From contig JAHBWI010000010.1 of the NCBI GenBank assembly GCA_019637075.1, positions 1 through 64,000 of the forward strand: DNA of 64,000 bases. Reading direction: 5' to 3'. The notes under the pieces were generated by a model. It searched no databases and had not been told where the DNA came from. It was given only the letters and a program-made list of their open reading frames with translations. The position numbers and the translations under genes were made by a program. This DNA comes from Nitrospiraceae bacterium. Lineage in GTDB: Bacteria; Nitrospirota; Nitrospiria; Nitrospirales; Nitrospiraceae. Positions 50,747-60,655 of the stretch are shown here, in pieces (the first letter of the stretch is position 1; each line of letters begins with the position of its first letter).

Positions 50747-52054
50747 GTGATACGTCCAGGCAAGGGTATTCAACGAGTGGCGATGGGTCTGCTGCTGCTG
50801 GGCCTGTCGGTGCTCAATATCACCTTCCATGAACGAGCGATCGCCCAGAAGACCGATGGGCAGGCGCCTGCCGAGTGGGTCGACGAGATCGAGAAGATTT
50901 TTATCCGCTCTGAGGATTGCAAGCAGTGCCATGATCGACACTATGAAGAGTGGAAGGGGGTGCGCGAGCAGACGCCAGACTTGAAGACTTTCGGCCGGGT
51001 CGATGCGGCGCTGCTCCATGGCACATCCTTTGAGTCGCCGGTTTTCCGAACCGTCCTCGGTGTGTGGATGCAGACGAATCCGACATTGGACGAACGGCAG
51101 CGCTGTCTCTCCTGCCACGCGCCTGCGGTGACGGTGTTTCCGCAACATGCCGAAAAGATTGCAGCGCAGGTGCTCTCCGGCAAACCCCAAGTCGAGGGGA
51201 TCGGCTGTGCCTCCTGTCACCTCATCAATGCCGTCGAGAAGACGCCGCTTCCTCCGCCGACCTTCAAGGTACAGCCGGGGTCGATGCTGTACGGACCCTA
51301 TGCCGATCCTGAAGAAAATCTCGTACATCCGGCGTCGCAATCCGATCTGTTCCGCGGGGCGAATTTCTGTGCCTCTTGTCATTTCGACAAGGTGAAAGAC
51401 GTGACGCAGAAGGACCTGCCGGGAGAAATTCTTCAGGGGACCATCTGTCAGGATTGTCACATGGAGCCGTCGACCGGCAGTTCCACCTCCAAACGTGGCG
51501 CGATGACGCGAGCCATCGGGCGTCACTGGTTCCGCGGGGTGGTGATTCCCGGGACGCTGCTCAAGAATAGAAACTTGCAAGCGGAATGGATGCCGCGTCT
51601 CGACATTGAAACAACGAAGTCGGCGTCCGCTGTTGAAGGCACCGTGTTGGTCAAGATCGGCAGTCTGCCCCATAGCTTCCCCGACGGAGATCCGGTGCTC
51701 AAACAATTTTCCCTATCCATCAGCGTGAAAGATGCGGATGGGAATGTGTTGAGCGAAGAGGTGAAGCGGTTCGGCTTGCCGTACGACAAGATTCTGCGTG
51801 GGCCGATTCCCGACCCCTTTATCAAGGGCGGCAATACGAGGCGGGTGCCGTTCACGCAAACGTTGAAGCCCGGTGCGGCCCCGGCGACCATCGAAGTCGT
51901 CTTGAGCTATGCGCTGATTCCGGAGCCCGACGCGGCGTTGAAAGACAAGTATCTTGCGACGTTGGCCACGGAACAGGAGCGTGCCATGGCGAAGAAGGTA
52001 ATCGAGGAATACGTGCAGCCTCGCGTGCTGACCTATCGCGCCAAGCCCTTGTGA
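50747..52054 (+). CDS. Pentaheme cytochrome c (cytochrome c-554-like), copy 1
   Basis: 435 residues from a GTG at 50747 with AGGAG upstream. A hydrophobic N-terminal segment (MGLLLLGLSVLNITFHERA) exports it. Five CxxCH motifs occur in residues 58-250: CKQCH, CLSCH, CASCH, CASCH and CQDCH, with DRHYEEW after the first as in c-554 and related multiheme families. The C-terminal 180 residues are a beta-sandwich without cysteines (VEGTVLVKIGSLPHSFPDGD). It is a periplasmic electron carrier. A homologue follows directly. Confidence 0.88.
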   Translation: MIRPGKGIQRVAMGLLLLGLSVLNITFHERAIAQKTDGQAPAEWVDEIEKIFIRSEDCKQCHDRHYEEWKGVREQTPDLKTFGRVDAALLHGTSFESPVFRTVLGVWMQTNPTLDERQRCLSCHAPAVTVFPQHAEKIAAQVLSGKPQVEGIGCASCHLINAVEKTPLPPPTFKVQPGSMLYGPYADPEENLVHPASQSDLFRGANFCASCHFDKVKDVTQKDLPGEILQGTICQDCHMEPSTGSSTSKRGAMTRAIGRHWFRGVVIPGTLLKNRNLQAEWMPRLDIETTKSASAVEGTVLVKIGSLPHSFPDGDPVLKQFSLSISVKDADGNVLSEEVKRFGLPYDKILRGPIPDPFIKGGNTRRVPFTQTLKPGAAPATIEVVLSYALIPEPDAALKDKYLATLATEQERAMAKKVIEEYVQPRVLTYRAKPL

Positions 52055-52111
52055 GGTTGGCCTCGTTCTGCATGGTGGGTGAGATCTGCGGGGACAGGAG
52101 GAAAAGCGACG

Positions 52112-53350
52112 GTGACGCATCATCGGAAGCGGGTGGCGTGGACGGTCATCGGGTTGATGCTGGGGCTCTGCATGGGGCTAGCCTATGGAGTTCAGCAGGG
52201 ACTGGCCCAGGATCAAAAATCGGCTCTTTCAATCGACAAAGCATTTCCCAGTTCCAGCAAGTGCAAGCGCTGTCATGAACGTGTATTCGAAGAATGGGAA
52301 ACCTCGCCGCTTTCCCGGTCCATCCATACACCAACCTTTCGGGCGGCCCTCGACGCATACCTGAATTCCCCGGCCGGCAAAGACAAGGCGTTGTGTTTTC
52401 GTTGCCATGCGCCGCACGTCCGGGAGTTCACCGATCAGGCCCAACAGTTCGTTGCCCAAGCTCAGTCCGGTGAGCCCACGTTCGATGGAGTGGCTTGCGC
52501 CCAATGCCATCTGATCAAGCAGGTCGACCGGACGAAACAACCGCCAGAGCCCAAGTACGACGTCGGCAGTAAGACCATGTATGGCCCATACAAGGACTTC
52601 GCTCAGAATTTGGCCCACCAGTCGATGGAACTCGGTCTCTTCCAGAAGTCCGATCTCTGTTTGAACTGTCATCAGGTGGTGCCGGCGGCAGCGGACCTCG
52701 GCAAGAGCAATGATTTGTTGGGCAACTGGGACCAAAGCAAGGCCGTCAAGTCCGGCAAGGAATGCCAGGCCTGTCATATGCCGGAGCAGGTCGGAGAATC
52801 TGCGAACGGTGAACGGAAACGGAAGGTGGCGAACCATACCTTCCCGGGCCGTATCGGGCAGCTTCGACAGGAGGCTGTCAAGCTCGAAGTGACCACCAAG
52901 GTCGAGGGTGAGAAGACGCTCGTGACGGTCACGGTGCAGAGCTTGGTCCCTCATAATCTTCCGACCACGCATCCGGGCTGGGCCAGCGTCGTCCTTGAAC
53001 TTGATATCAAGGGGAAGAATCTCAAGACGGTCTTCAACGAGAAGCGGATCTATGGACGCGCCTACGCCGACGCCAAGGGCCAGAAGACCGTGTTTGATTT
53101 TGAAGCCACGAAGGTGCTGGAAGACACCGTCTTGAAGCCGGAAGAAAAGCGTGTGGAGACCTTCTCATTTCCCACACCGAAGGACACGAAGACGTTCGAC
53201 GTCGAGGCCAGTCTCAGCTATGCCCCCGTGACCGGTCCCGCTCCGTTCCTGCAGCGCATCGAGGCAGAATCCTCCAAAGGCGCGCAGGACCCGGTGTTCC
53301 AACCGATTCCCATCGTCAAATTCAGCGAGAATATTCCGGTCAATAAATGA
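52112..53350 (+). CDS. Pentaheme cytochrome c (cytochrome c-554-like), copy 2
   Basis: 412 residues from a GTG at 52112 behind AGGAGGA. The signal segment is VAWTVIGLMLGLCMGLAYG. Five CxxCH motifs match copy 1 in order and spacing: CKRCH, CFRCH, CAQCH, CLNCH and CQACH. The shared sequence YGPYKDFAQN against YGPYADPEEN and the C-terminal beta-sandwich (VPHNLPTTHPGW against LPHSFPDGD) show tandem duplication. The two probably form a wire or a dimer that carries nitrite-derived electrons. The physiological partner is not shown by the sequence. Confidence 0.88.
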   Translation: MTHHRKRVAWTVIGLMLGLCMGLAYGVQQGLAQDQKSALSIDKAFPSSSKCKRCHERVFEEWETSPLSRSIHTPTFRAALDAYLNSPAGKDKALCFRCHAPHVREFTDQAQQFVAQAQSGEPTFDGVACAQCHLIKQVDRTKQPPEPKYDVGSKTMYGPYKDFAQNLAHQSMELGLFQKSDLCLNCHQVVPAAADLGKSNDLLGNWDQSKAVKSGKECQACHMPEQVGESANGERKRKVANHTFPGRIGQLRQEAVKLEVTTKVEGEKTLVTVTVQSLVPHNLPTTHPGWASVVLELDIKGKNLKTVFNEKRIYGRAYADAKGQKTVFDFEATKVLEDTVLKPEEKRVETFSFPTPKDTKTFDVEASLSYAPVTGPAPFLQRIEAESSKGAQDPVFQPIPIVKFSENIPVNK

Positions 53351-53432
53351 CGTCGATCGTATCTCGTCGTGCGAGCACGGCGGGATGCATACGTATGGGC
53401 TGTGAGACGAGTGACGGCCGTGCGTTGCGGAG

Positions 53433-53687
53433 CTACTCGGCGACGATTTTCGAGCCAGGCGATTTCATCTTGAAGATTTGAATCGCGCTGTAGATGCCCT
53501 TGGCGGGATGATTGAGGATGAGCCGAGAATTGGTGATGTGAGTGTCGATCAGCTCGTACTGCCCCCCGCTGTAGAAGATGTCGCAGTCGTCGATCTGGCA
53601 GTTTTTGTAGACGTGGTTGTCCAGGCAGAGCTTGGCCTTACTGAAGTTCTGCTGATCCACGATGATGTAGGTCGGTTCCAGTCCCAT
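53433..53687 (-). CDS. Small protein with beta-helix-like repeats, unknown
   Basis: 84 residues. GAGGA stands before the ATG on the minus strand. The segment NHVYKNCQIDDCDIFYSGG followed by YELIDTHITNSRLIL has the alternating pattern of a short right-handed beta-helix or pentapeptide-like coil. Small proteins of this look are widespread, but I know no function. It faces the pentaheme gene and is divergent from hppA. Confidence 0.65.
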   Translation of the reverse strand: MGLEPTYIIVDQQNFSKAKLCLDNHVYKNCQIDDCDIFYSGGQYELIDTHITNSRLILNHPAKGIYSAIQIFKMKSPGSKIVAE

Positions 53688-53807
53688 TGGTTCCTCTCGG
53701 TCGCGGCACTATAACAAACCCCTTCGGTCTCCGCAAATCTTCACCTCATTGACCGAGCGCCTCACCCGCAATGCTGCGTCACAGGCGGGGCGCCGGGATT
53801 TTTCGTC

Positions 53808-53836
53808 TTGATCCGCTCCTGTCACCTGTATAGAAT
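53808..53836 (+). promoter_or_regulatory. Sigma-70 promoter for the pyrophosphatase gene
   Basis: TTGATC (53808-53813), 17 bases, TAGAAT (53831-53836). The leader would be about 210 bases. Between 53688 and 54052 I see this promoter and no gene. Confidence 0.55.
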
Positions 53837-54052
53837 GGCGCCACTTTTCCAGTAGTTAGCGGTCGGAGTCAGCCCCGCACCACCCCGCGGTTTCCGCCGT
53901 CCCGACGCATACGCATTCGATGACACATATGCACGGGCGACCGTGTCACAAAGGACCTGCACGTTGCATCAAACACCATACTGAATCGAGTTCATTCCTG
54001 CGATGCCGATTCTCCTGTCGGATCGGTATCACGCCAACAAAAGGAGCGCACT

Positions 54053-56110
54053 GTGAGTGACTCAGCGATTATCACCTTTGCATTGATTGCTGCTGCAGCG
54101 GGGATCGCGTATGGGCTCTATCTGGCGATGTGGGTGTTCAAGCTGAACGCCGGCAATGCCAAGATGCAGGAGATCGCGAAAGCGATTCAGGAAGGCGCCA
54201 GCGCCTACATGAACCGTCAGTATAGGATGGTCGGTATGGTGGCGGCGGGTCTTTTCGTGGTGCTCTGGGGAGCCGGAGCCGTATCGGATAAGTTCGGATT
54301 TCTGACGGCAATTGGATTTCTCGTCGGTGCCGGCGCATCGGCGATCGCCGGCTATGTCGGCATGATCATCGCCGTGCGAGCCAATGTCCGAACGGCACAG
54401 GCGGCGCACGATGGAATGAATGCGGCTCTGACCGTGGCTTTCCGTGGCGGTGCCGTGACCGGTCTTCTGTTGATCGGTCTGGGCTTGCTGGCGATCACGG
54501 GGTTCTACACGCTGGCTACACAAATGGCCGGCCAGGAGAAGGCAATCCATGCGCTGCTGAGCCTTGGATTCGGTGGTAGTTTGATTTCGGTGTTTGCGCG
54601 GGTTGGCGGCGGGATCTATACGAAGGCCGCCGACGTGGGCGCAGACTTGGTCGGGAAAGTCGAAGCGGGAATTCCGGAAGACGACCCTCGCAACCCGGCG
54701 GTCATCGCCGATAACGTCGGGGACAATGTCGGCGATTGCGCCGGCATGGCGGCGGACCTCTTCGAGACCTACGCGGTGACGACGGTCGCGGCGATGGTAC
54801 TCGCCTTCACGATGTTCAAGGGACAAAGCGCTCCGATTCTCTATCCACTGGCGTTGGGTGCTGTCACGATTTTCGCCACGATCATCGGTATTCTATTCGT
54901 GAAGGTGAGCCCTGGCGGAGAGATCATGCCGGCCCTCTATAAAGGCCTGTTCGTCGCCGGTGGGATCGCAGCGGTGGCCTTCTTCCCGATCACGACGAAG
55001 GTGATGGAAGGGGTCGGGGGAGTCAGCGGCGTCAGCTACTACATCGCTGCGCTCCTCGGCTTGATCGTGACGCTGGCCCTGGTATTCATCACCGACTACT
55101 ACACCTCGAAGAGCTATGCACCGGTGAAGGACATCGCTAAGGCGAGCGAGACGGGGCATGCGACGAACATCATCGCCGGCTTAGCCGTCGGCATGCAGTC
55201 GACGGCCGCGCCGGTGGTGGTGATCGCGGCGGCGATCTTGATCAGCTTCTGGATCTGCGGCGGGGCGGCCTCCGGCGGTTTGTACGGTGTGGCGGTGGCG
55301 GCGGTCTCGATGTTGTCGATGGCCGGGATCGTGGTCGCGATCGACGCATTCGGTCCGATCACCGACAACGCGGGCGGGATTGCGGAAATGTCTCACTTGG
55401 GAAAAGCCGTTCGCGACATTACCGATCCGTTGGATGCGGTCGGCAATACGACCAAAGCGGTCACGAAGGGCTACGCGATCGGCTCGGCCGGACTTGCGGC
55501 GGTGGTGTTGTTTGCCGAGTATTCACGCGAGGTCGCAGCGCATAATCCAGCCCTGGCGGCTTTTGACCTATCCGATCCAAAGGTGTTGGTCGGATTGTTC
55601 TTGGGCGGAATGTTGCCGTTTTTATTCGGCGCGCTCTGCATGAAAGCGGTGGGGCAGGCAGGCGGCTTGATTGTCGAGGAGGTTCGTCGCCAGTTCCGCA
55701 CGATTAAGGGCATCATGGAAGGAACGGGGAAACCGGAATACGGGACGTGTGTCGACATCGTGACCCAGGCGGCGATCCAAAAGATGATGATCCCTGGCTT
55801 GATTCCGGTCGCTTCGCCGATTGTGATCGGACTCGTGCTTGGACCTCAGGCACTGGGAGGCATGCTGGTCGGCAGCATCGTGACCGGGCTTTTCGTGGCC
55901 ATTTCCATGACGAGCGGGGGTGGCGCCTGGGACAATGCGAAGAAGTACATCGAAGAGCAGGGATTGAAGGGGTCGGATACCCACAAGGCTGCGGTGACCG
56001 GCGATACGGTCGGTGACCCCTACAAAGATACCGCTGGGCCTGCCGTCAATCCGATGATCAAAGTCATCAATATCGTCGCGCTGTTGATCGTCTCACTGAT
56101 CGTGCGATAG
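54053..56110 (+). CDS. hppA: K+-independent membrane H+-translocating pyrophosphatase
   Basis: 685 residues from a GTG at 54053 with AAGGAG upstream; about 16 membrane helices. The enzyme splits pyrophosphate and pumps protons (in reverse it can make pyrophosphate from the proton gradient). Catalytic motifs are [39 protein letters not shown] and, near the end, [17 protein letters not shown]. Lys468 in [10 protein letters not shown] marks the K+-independent class; K+-dependent enzymes have Ala there. In a low-energy chemolithotroph it would recover energy from biosynthetic pyrophosphate. A strong terminator follows. Confidence 0.95.
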   Translation: MSDSAIITFALIAAAAGIAYGLYLAMWVFKLNAGNAKMQEIAKAIQEGASAYMNRQYRMVGMVAAGLFVVLWGAGAVSDKFGFLTAIGFLVGAGASAIAGYVGMIIAVRANVRTAQAAHDGMNAALTVAFRGGAVTGLLLIGLGLLAITGFYTLATQMAGQEKAIHALLSLGFGGSLISVFARVGGGIYTKAADVGADLVGKVEAGIPEDDPRNPAVIADNVGDNVGDCAGMAADLFETYAVTTVAAMVLAFTMFKGQSAPILYPLALGAVTIFATIIGILFVKVSPGGEIMPALYKGLFVAGGIAAVAFFPITTKVMEGVGGVSGVSYYIAALLGLIVTLALVFITDYYTSKSYAPVKDIAKASETGHATNIIAGLAVGMQSTAAPVVVIAAAILISFWICGGAASGGLYGVAVAAVSMLSMAGIVVAIDAFGPITDNAGGIAEMSHLGKAVRDITDPLDAVGNTTKAVTKGYAIGSAGLAAVVLFAEYSREVAAHNPALAAFDLSDPKVLVGLFLGGMLPFLFGALCMKAVGQAGGLIVEEVRRQFRTIKGIMEGTGKPEYGTCVDIVTQAAIQKMMIPGLIPVASPIVIGLVLGPQALGGMLVGSIVTGLFVAISMTSGGGAWDNAKKYIEEQGLKGSDTHKAAVTGDTVGDPYKDTAGPAVNPMIKVINIVALLIVSLIVR

Positions 56111-56140
56111 GGCGAGGCAGAGCCGGATCTCGTGTGTCAG

Positions 56141-56191
56141 GTCTCATTGAGCCGGGCAATTGTCCCGGCTCAATGAGACTTGTTGCTTTGA
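56141..56191 (+). terminator. Rho-independent terminator after hppA
   Basis: A perfect 16-bp stem, GTCTCATTGAGCCGGG (56141-56156) with CCCGGCTCAATGAGAC (56164-56179), and T-rich sequence TTGTTGCTTTG after it. Confidence 0.9.
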
Positions 56192-56296
56192 GGCGAGTCG
56201 GCCTTTCCTTCAATGGCTTGACGGCTTTACGAACCCTGGGGTAAGGTGACAATAGAGTGTGGAACAGCCGTGCTCAGTCCACTGGGAGGTGCTCCG

Positions 56297-56494
56297 ATGG
56301 AGAAACAAGAGAGGAGACCGGAATCCAGGAAGGAATCCCATAGCAAAGAAGAAGTAAAGCCGAATCCGAAAGTCGTCGAGTCCGGCAAGAAGATGAAAGA
56401 GGACATCGATAAGTTGGTCGATGAAATCGACGACGTGCTCGAAAAAAATGCGGAAGAATTCGTGAAAAATTACGTGCAAAAAGGGGGCGAATAG
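56297..56494 (+). CDS. pup: Prokaryotic ubiquitin-like protein Pup (Pup/UBact type)
   Basis: 65 residues from ATG 56297 with GGGAGGTG upstream. The first 35 residues are polar and charged, as in disordered Pup N-termini. The C-terminal half, VDEIDDVLEKNAEEFVKNYV then QKGGE, is nearly the same as the C-terminus of mycobacterial Pup (DEIDDVLEENAEDFVRAYVQ then KGGQ). Pup is attached by ligase PafA through its last Glu to lysines of target proteins. The terminal residue here is Glu, so deamidation by Dop would not be needed. No pafA, dop, mpa or proteasome gene is in the window. A hairpin overlaps the stop codon. Confidence 0.88.
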   Translation: MEKQERRPESRKESHSKEEVKPNPKVVESGKKMKEDIDKLVDEIDDVLEKNAEEFVKNYVQKGGE

Positions 56495-56502
56495 CCGCCC
56501 CC
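56483..56502 (+). terminator. Hairpin across the pup stop codon
   Basis: GGGGGCG (56483-56489) pairs with CGCCCCC (56496-56502); the loop AATAGC contains the stop codon TAG. No T-run. It may mark the end of the short pup mRNA. Confidence 0.45.
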
Positions 56503-56635
56503 CCGTTCCGTCTCCCTTCAGCAGCGCCTCCATCCCCCAAACCCTCCCTGAGGTCGTGCCGCAGTTCTCCGGTCCTTTCCGATGAGTTCCTGCATCGCTG
56601 TGCAGGCCGGCGTGTTCAGATGAGATCTGAGTGGT

Positions 56636-56664
56636 TTGACAATCCGTAAGCGAGCCGATAACAT
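56636..56664 (+). promoter_or_regulatory. Sigma-70 promoter for recJ-relA/spoT
   Basis: TTGACA (56636-56641), 17 bases, TAACAT (56659-56664). Transcription would begin near 56671, about 45 bases before recJ. Confidence 0.65.
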
Positions 56665-56715
56665 TCCCCTTACTTCTCAGTCACTTCTGACTGTTCAAGC
56701 CGCAGACAGGTGGTC

Positions 56716-58425
56716 ATGCGACAAAAGCTTTGGGTCTTTCGTCCGTCAAATCCCGCACTCCAGATGAATCTGTCTCGAGCCTTGTCAATTTCCCCTGTCA
56801 CAGCCTCGATCTTGATGGCAAGGGGCGTGACGTCGGCGGATGAGGCGACGCGCTGGATGTCCGGAGATCAAGGTGGGCTCCATGATCCTTTCCTGTTGCC
56901 GGATATGGAGGCGGCGATCGATCGGCTCCAACGGGCTTTGCGCGGAAATGAGCGTGTCTGTTTTTACGGCGACTATGATGTGGACGGAGTCTCGGCTACC
57001 AGTTTGTATCTTTCGTTTTACCGGGGGCTTGGGGGGCAGGCGATACCCTACATCCCCCATCGGGTGCAGGAAGGATATGGGCTCAACGAAGCCGCGATAC
57101 GGCACTTGTCGCAAGAGGGGGTGACGCTGCTCATCACGTCCGATTGCGGGACGACTTCGCATCGGGAAATCGCGCTGGCGGCGCAACTCGGAATCGATGT
57201 CGTGGTGACGGATCACCATCAAACCGACGAGACGATGCCATCTGCGGTCGCGGTATTGAACCCGCATCGCCGCGACGCGCGCTATCCGTTTCGTGGACTC
57301 TGCTCGGCTGGGCTGGCCTACAAGGTCGTATCGGCCTACTGCAGGAAATACGGTGCCGGTGAATTGCCGCCGGAATCCTTTCTGGATTTGATGGCGTTGG
57401 CCACGGTGGCGGATGTCGTCCCGTTGCAGGATGAAAACCGCATCCTCGTCCGTGAAGGACTGGCGCAGCTCACACGCGGCGCGCGCTGTGGGGTGCGGGC
57501 CCTCAAGCAGGTCGCCGGTATTACAAAACCTTGCACGGCCGAGACCGTTGCGTTTCGTTTGGGCCCGCGACTGAATGCGGCCGGTCGTCTGGATCATGCG
57601 CTTGCCTGCGTTCGACTACTTACGACCGAGTCCGACTATGAAGCCAAAGAGCTTGCCGACCACCTGGAGCAACTGAATCGGCGGCGACAAGAAATCGAAG
57701 AAGACATCACTCGGGAAGCGGGCGAGCAATTGGCGCAGGACGAGTCTCGATCGGCGATCGTGTTGGCGTCCTCGAAATGGCACTTGGGCGTGGTGGGGAT
57801 CGTCGCGGCCCGTCTTGTCGACCGGTTCCACAAACCGAGCATCGTCATGGCCATCAACGAGAAGGGGCTCGGGAAGGGGTCGGCGCGGACGGTCGAGGGG
57901 TTCGATTTGTACCAGGGGTTGACGGCTTGCCGCGAGCTCCTCGATGCTTACGGCGGACACCCAAGCGCGGCCGGCCTTACGATTCAGGCCTCGCGGATCG
58001 AAGAGTTCCGCCGGCGCTTCGATGAGGTGGCCACTGCCTGGGCGGGGGCGGCTCCCTCGCAGCCGACTCTGCACGTTGATGCGGAGGTCAATCTGACGGA
58101 CGTGAATTTCGGGCTCATCCGGGAATTGGAGTCGCTGCACCCATTCGGCGCGGGCAATCCCGAGCCGACGCTGGCTGTGCGGGGATTGCAGGTGTTGGAG
58201 GCCCGGGTGGTGGGCGAGAAACACCTCAAGTTGCGGGTTCGTCAAGGCCGGTCCTTGACGTTCGACAGCATCGGGTTTCGCATGGGATCGTTTGAGGAGT
58301 TGGGGCTCACAACGAGCAAGCCGGTGGATCTGGCCTTTAGTCCGGAGCGGAATCATTGGAACGGCTACGACCGTCTGCAATTGCGTATCAGAGCATTGCG
58401 GATGACGGAGGGAGTGTCCTCGTAA
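56716..58425 (+). CDS. recJ: Single-stranded-DNA-specific exonuclease RecJ
   Basis: 569 residues from ATG 56716 (GTG 56710 possible). RecJ degrades single-stranded DNA 5' to 3' in recombination and mismatch repair. DHH-family motifs are GDYDVDGVSATS (Asp86 onward), SDCGTT, TDHHQTDE (from Asp166) with PHR, and the DHHA1 motif GGHPSAAGLTI. An OB-like C-terminal domain follows (LHPFGAGNPEPTLAVRGLQV). It overlaps the next start by one base (TAATG). Confidence 0.95.
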   Translation: MRQKLWVFRPSNPALQMNLSRALSISPVTASILMARGVTSADEATRWMSGDQGGLHDPFLLPDMEAAIDRLQRALRGNERVCFYGDYDVDGVSATSLYLSFYRGLGGQAIPYIPHRVQEGYGLNEAAIRHLSQEGVTLLITSDCGTTSHREIALAAQLGIDVVVTDHHQTDETMPSAVAVLNPHRRDARYPFRGLCSAGLAYKVVSAYCRKYGAGELPPESFLDLMALATVADVVPLQDENRILVREGLAQLTRGARCGVRALKQVAGITKPCTAETVAFRLGPRLNAAGRLDHALACVRLLTTESDYEAKELADHLEQLNRRRQEIEEDITREAGEQLAQDESRSAIVLASSKWHLGVVGIVAARLVDRFHKPSIVMAINEKGLGKGSARTVEGFDLYQGLTACRELLDAYGGHPSAAGLTIQASRIEEFRRRFDEVATAWAGAAPSQPTLHVDAEVNLTDVNFGLIRELESLHPFGAGNPEPTLAVRGLQVLEARVVGEKHLKLRVRQGRSLTFDSIGFRMGSFEELGLTTSKPVDLAFSPERNHWNGYDRLQLRIRALRMTEGVSS

Positions 58426-60608
58426 TGCCGCACGAGACGGTGACCCGGCTCGACCAACTGATCGAGCGTGTCAAAAGCTACAACGTCGACGCAGATCTGG
58501 ACCTGGTAAAGCAGGCCTATGAATTTTCCGCCAGGGCTCATGAAGGCCAGACCCGGCGGTCGGGAGAGCCGTATCTTCAACATCCACTGGCCGTCGCGGG
58601 CCTCCTGACGCATCTCAAGACCGATGTGGCCGCGATTGTGGCGGGGCTGTTGCATGACACGCTGGAGGATACGCTGGCGACGCCGGCCGAACTCGAACAG
58701 CGGTTCGGCAAGGATGTGGTCCACCTGGTGGACGGCGTCACGAAGATCGGAAAAATTACCTTCCGGAGCTACGAGGAAAAGCAGGCCGAAAATTTTCGCA
58801 AGATGGTCCTCTCGATGGCGGACGACATCAGGGTCGTCCTCATTAAGCTGGCCGACCGGCTGCACAACATGCGCACGCTCGAGTACCTGAGCGAGCGCAA
58901 GCGGCATGAGATCGCCCAGGAAACGCTCGAAATTTACGCCCCGCTGGCGAATCGGTTGGGGATCGGTTGGATCAAGAACGAACTCGAGGACCTCTGTCTC
59001 AAGCATTTGAAGCCGGAGGTGTATGAGCAGCTGCGGATTCGCGTGGCGAAGCGGGATGAAGATCGCCAGCAGTACATTCAGGAAGTGATCGAGGTGGTGA
59101 AGGGTGCCATTGCCGAAGCGGGCCTCACCGGCGATGTCTATGGGAGGCCGAAGCATCTGTACGGCATCTACCAGAAGATGGAAAAGCAATCGATTACCTT
59201 CGAGGAGGTCTACGACCTCGCGGCGCTTCGGATCATCACCGATACCAAGATGAGCTGTTATGCCCTGTTGGGGGTCATCCATTCGCTCTGGCGGCCGCTG
59301 CCCGGCCGCTTCAAGGACTACATTGCGATTCCCAAGTCCAACCTGTATCAGTCCCTGCATACCACTGTAGTTGGCCCAAAAGGTGAGCACGTGGAGTTCC
59401 AGATCCGCACGGAGGAAATGCATCGCGTGTCGGAGCACGGCATCGCCGCCCATTGGAAGTACAAAGAGCAGGGCCGCATCGACGAAAAAGACGGCAAGGT
59501 GTTCAGTTGGTTGCGGCAGTTCGTGGAATGGCATCAGGATCTTCCGGACAACCGGCAATTCATGGATTCCGTGAAGCTCGATCTGTTTCACGACGTGGTC
59601 TACGTGTTTACGCCCAAGGGCATGGTCAAGGAGTTGCCCAAAGGGTCGACGCCGGTCGATTTTGCCTATTCGATCCATACCGAGATCGGAGACCATTGCG
59701 TCGGCGCCAAGGTCAACGGGAAGATCGTGCCGCTGAAGCATTCGATGGAGAGCGGTGATACCATTGAAATTTTGACCTCGCCCAACCAAACGCCGCACAA
59801 GGATTGGCTGAAGTTCGTCCGTACGTCTCGGGCCAAGACCAAGATCAAACATTGGATCAAGGCGGAAGAGCAGGCGCGGAGCGTGGAAATCGGCAAACGC
59901 CTACTGGAGGCCGAGTTCCGTCGCCACGGGCTGGCACCGGCCCAGATGATTCGCTCGGAACAGCTGCTGGAGGTGGCGAAGCAGGCCGGGTATGAAACGA
60001 CCGAAGAGTTGGCTGCCGCCGTGGGATTCGGGCATCTCCCGACCTCTCAAATCATCAGCAAGTTCACCTCCACGGTGCCGGCCGAGACGCAGCCGACGCA
60101 AGTCGAGCCGGAGTCGCCCCAGAAACCCGTCGCGGGCAAAGCCGACCATCAAGGTGTTCAAGTCAAAGGCGCGCGCGATCTTCTCATGCAGCTTTCACGT
60201 TGCTGCAACCCCGTTCCCGGTGATCGAATTTTGGGTTACATCACGAGAGGGCGTGGGCTTACGATTCACACTATCGATTGTCCGAATCTCGAGGCGTTGG
60301 ACTACGATAAGAACCGGTTGGTGGAAGTCGAGTGGGATTTGGCCATGCCGGGGACCCATGCAGTCAAGGTCTCGGTCATCGCGGTCGATAGGACGGGCGT
60401 GTTGGCAAACGTGTCGGCAGCCATTGCCGAATGTTCCGCCAACATCAGTCGTGCGGAAATCACAACCAGGGAAGACCGTAAGGCTGTCCTCGATTTCGTC
60501 ATCGAGATTACGGATACGGCCCATTTGCATCGGGTCCTGAAGACAATCGAAAAGGTCGATGGTGTCATCACTGCCCGCCGAGTTCGGTCGTGGCAGGAGC
60601 GGGCATGA
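58425..60608 (+). CDS. Bifunctional (p)ppGpp synthetase/hydrolase RelA/SpoT
   Basis: 727 residues. The hydrolase HD domain is intact (GLLHDTLEDT, His77-Asp78), which argues for a SpoT/Rel type able to degrade (p)ppGpp. The synthetase domain carries RFKD (295-298) followed by YIAIPKSNLYQSLHTTV. The RFKD (RxKD) form is typical of bifunctional enzymes. TGS (VYVFTPKGMVKELPKGSTPV), a zinc-finger-like CCN region (LSRCCNPVPGD) and a C-terminal ACT domain complete it. It controls growth under starvation. Start codon coupled to recJ, with GGAGGGA upstream. Confidence 0.95.
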   Translation: MPHETVTRLDQLIERVKSYNVDADLDLVKQAYEFSARAHEGQTRRSGEPYLQHPLAVAGLLTHLKTDVAAIVAGLLHDTLEDTLATPAELEQRFGKDVVHLVDGVTKIGKITFRSYEEKQAENFRKMVLSMADDIRVVLIKLADRLHNMRTLEYLSERKRHEIAQETLEIYAPLANRLGIGWIKNELEDLCLKHLKPEVYEQLRIRVAKRDEDRQQYIQEVIEVVKGAIAEAGLTGDVYGRPKHLYGIYQKMEKQSITFEEVYDLAALRIITDTKMSCYALLGVIHSLWRPLPGRFKDYIAIPKSNLYQSLHTTVVGPKGEHVEFQIRTEEMHRVSEHGIAAHWKYKEQGRIDEKDGKVFSWLRQFVEWHQDLPDNRQFMDSVKLDLFHDVVYVFTPKGMVKELPKGSTPVDFAYSIHTEIGDHCVGAKVNGKIVPLKHSMESGDTIEILTSPNQTPHKDWLKFVRTSRAKTKIKHWIKAEEQARSVEIGKRLLEAEFRRHGLAPAQMIRSEQLLEVAKQAGYETTEELAAAVGFGHLPTSQIISKFTSTVPAETQPTQVEPESPQKPVAGKADHQGVQVKGARDLLMQLSRCCNPVPGDRILGYITRGRGLTIHTIDCPNLEALDYDKNRLVEVEWDLAMPGTHAVKVSVIAVDRTGVLANVSAAIAECSANISRAEITTREDRKAVLDFVIEITDTAHLHRVLKTIEKVDGVITARRVRSWQERA

Positions 60609-60636
60609 GGAGTGCACCTTTCCGGCTGGTCGTCTC

Positions 60637-60654
60637 CTAGAAGGATATTTCTAG
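60637..60654 (+). promoter_or_regulatory. Inverted repeat holding the ribosome site of the MscS gene
   Basis: CTAGAA (60637-60642) and TTCTAG (60649-60654) flank GGATAT, two bases before the ATG at 60656. A hairpin here would hide the AAGGA ribosome binding site. Confidence 0.4.
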
Positions 60655-60655
60655 T

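Noticed and set aside
58365-59852. 495-codon minus-strand frame opposite relA/spoT
   Set aside because: Shadow frame caused by GC-rich third positions; the plus frame has complete catalytic motifs.
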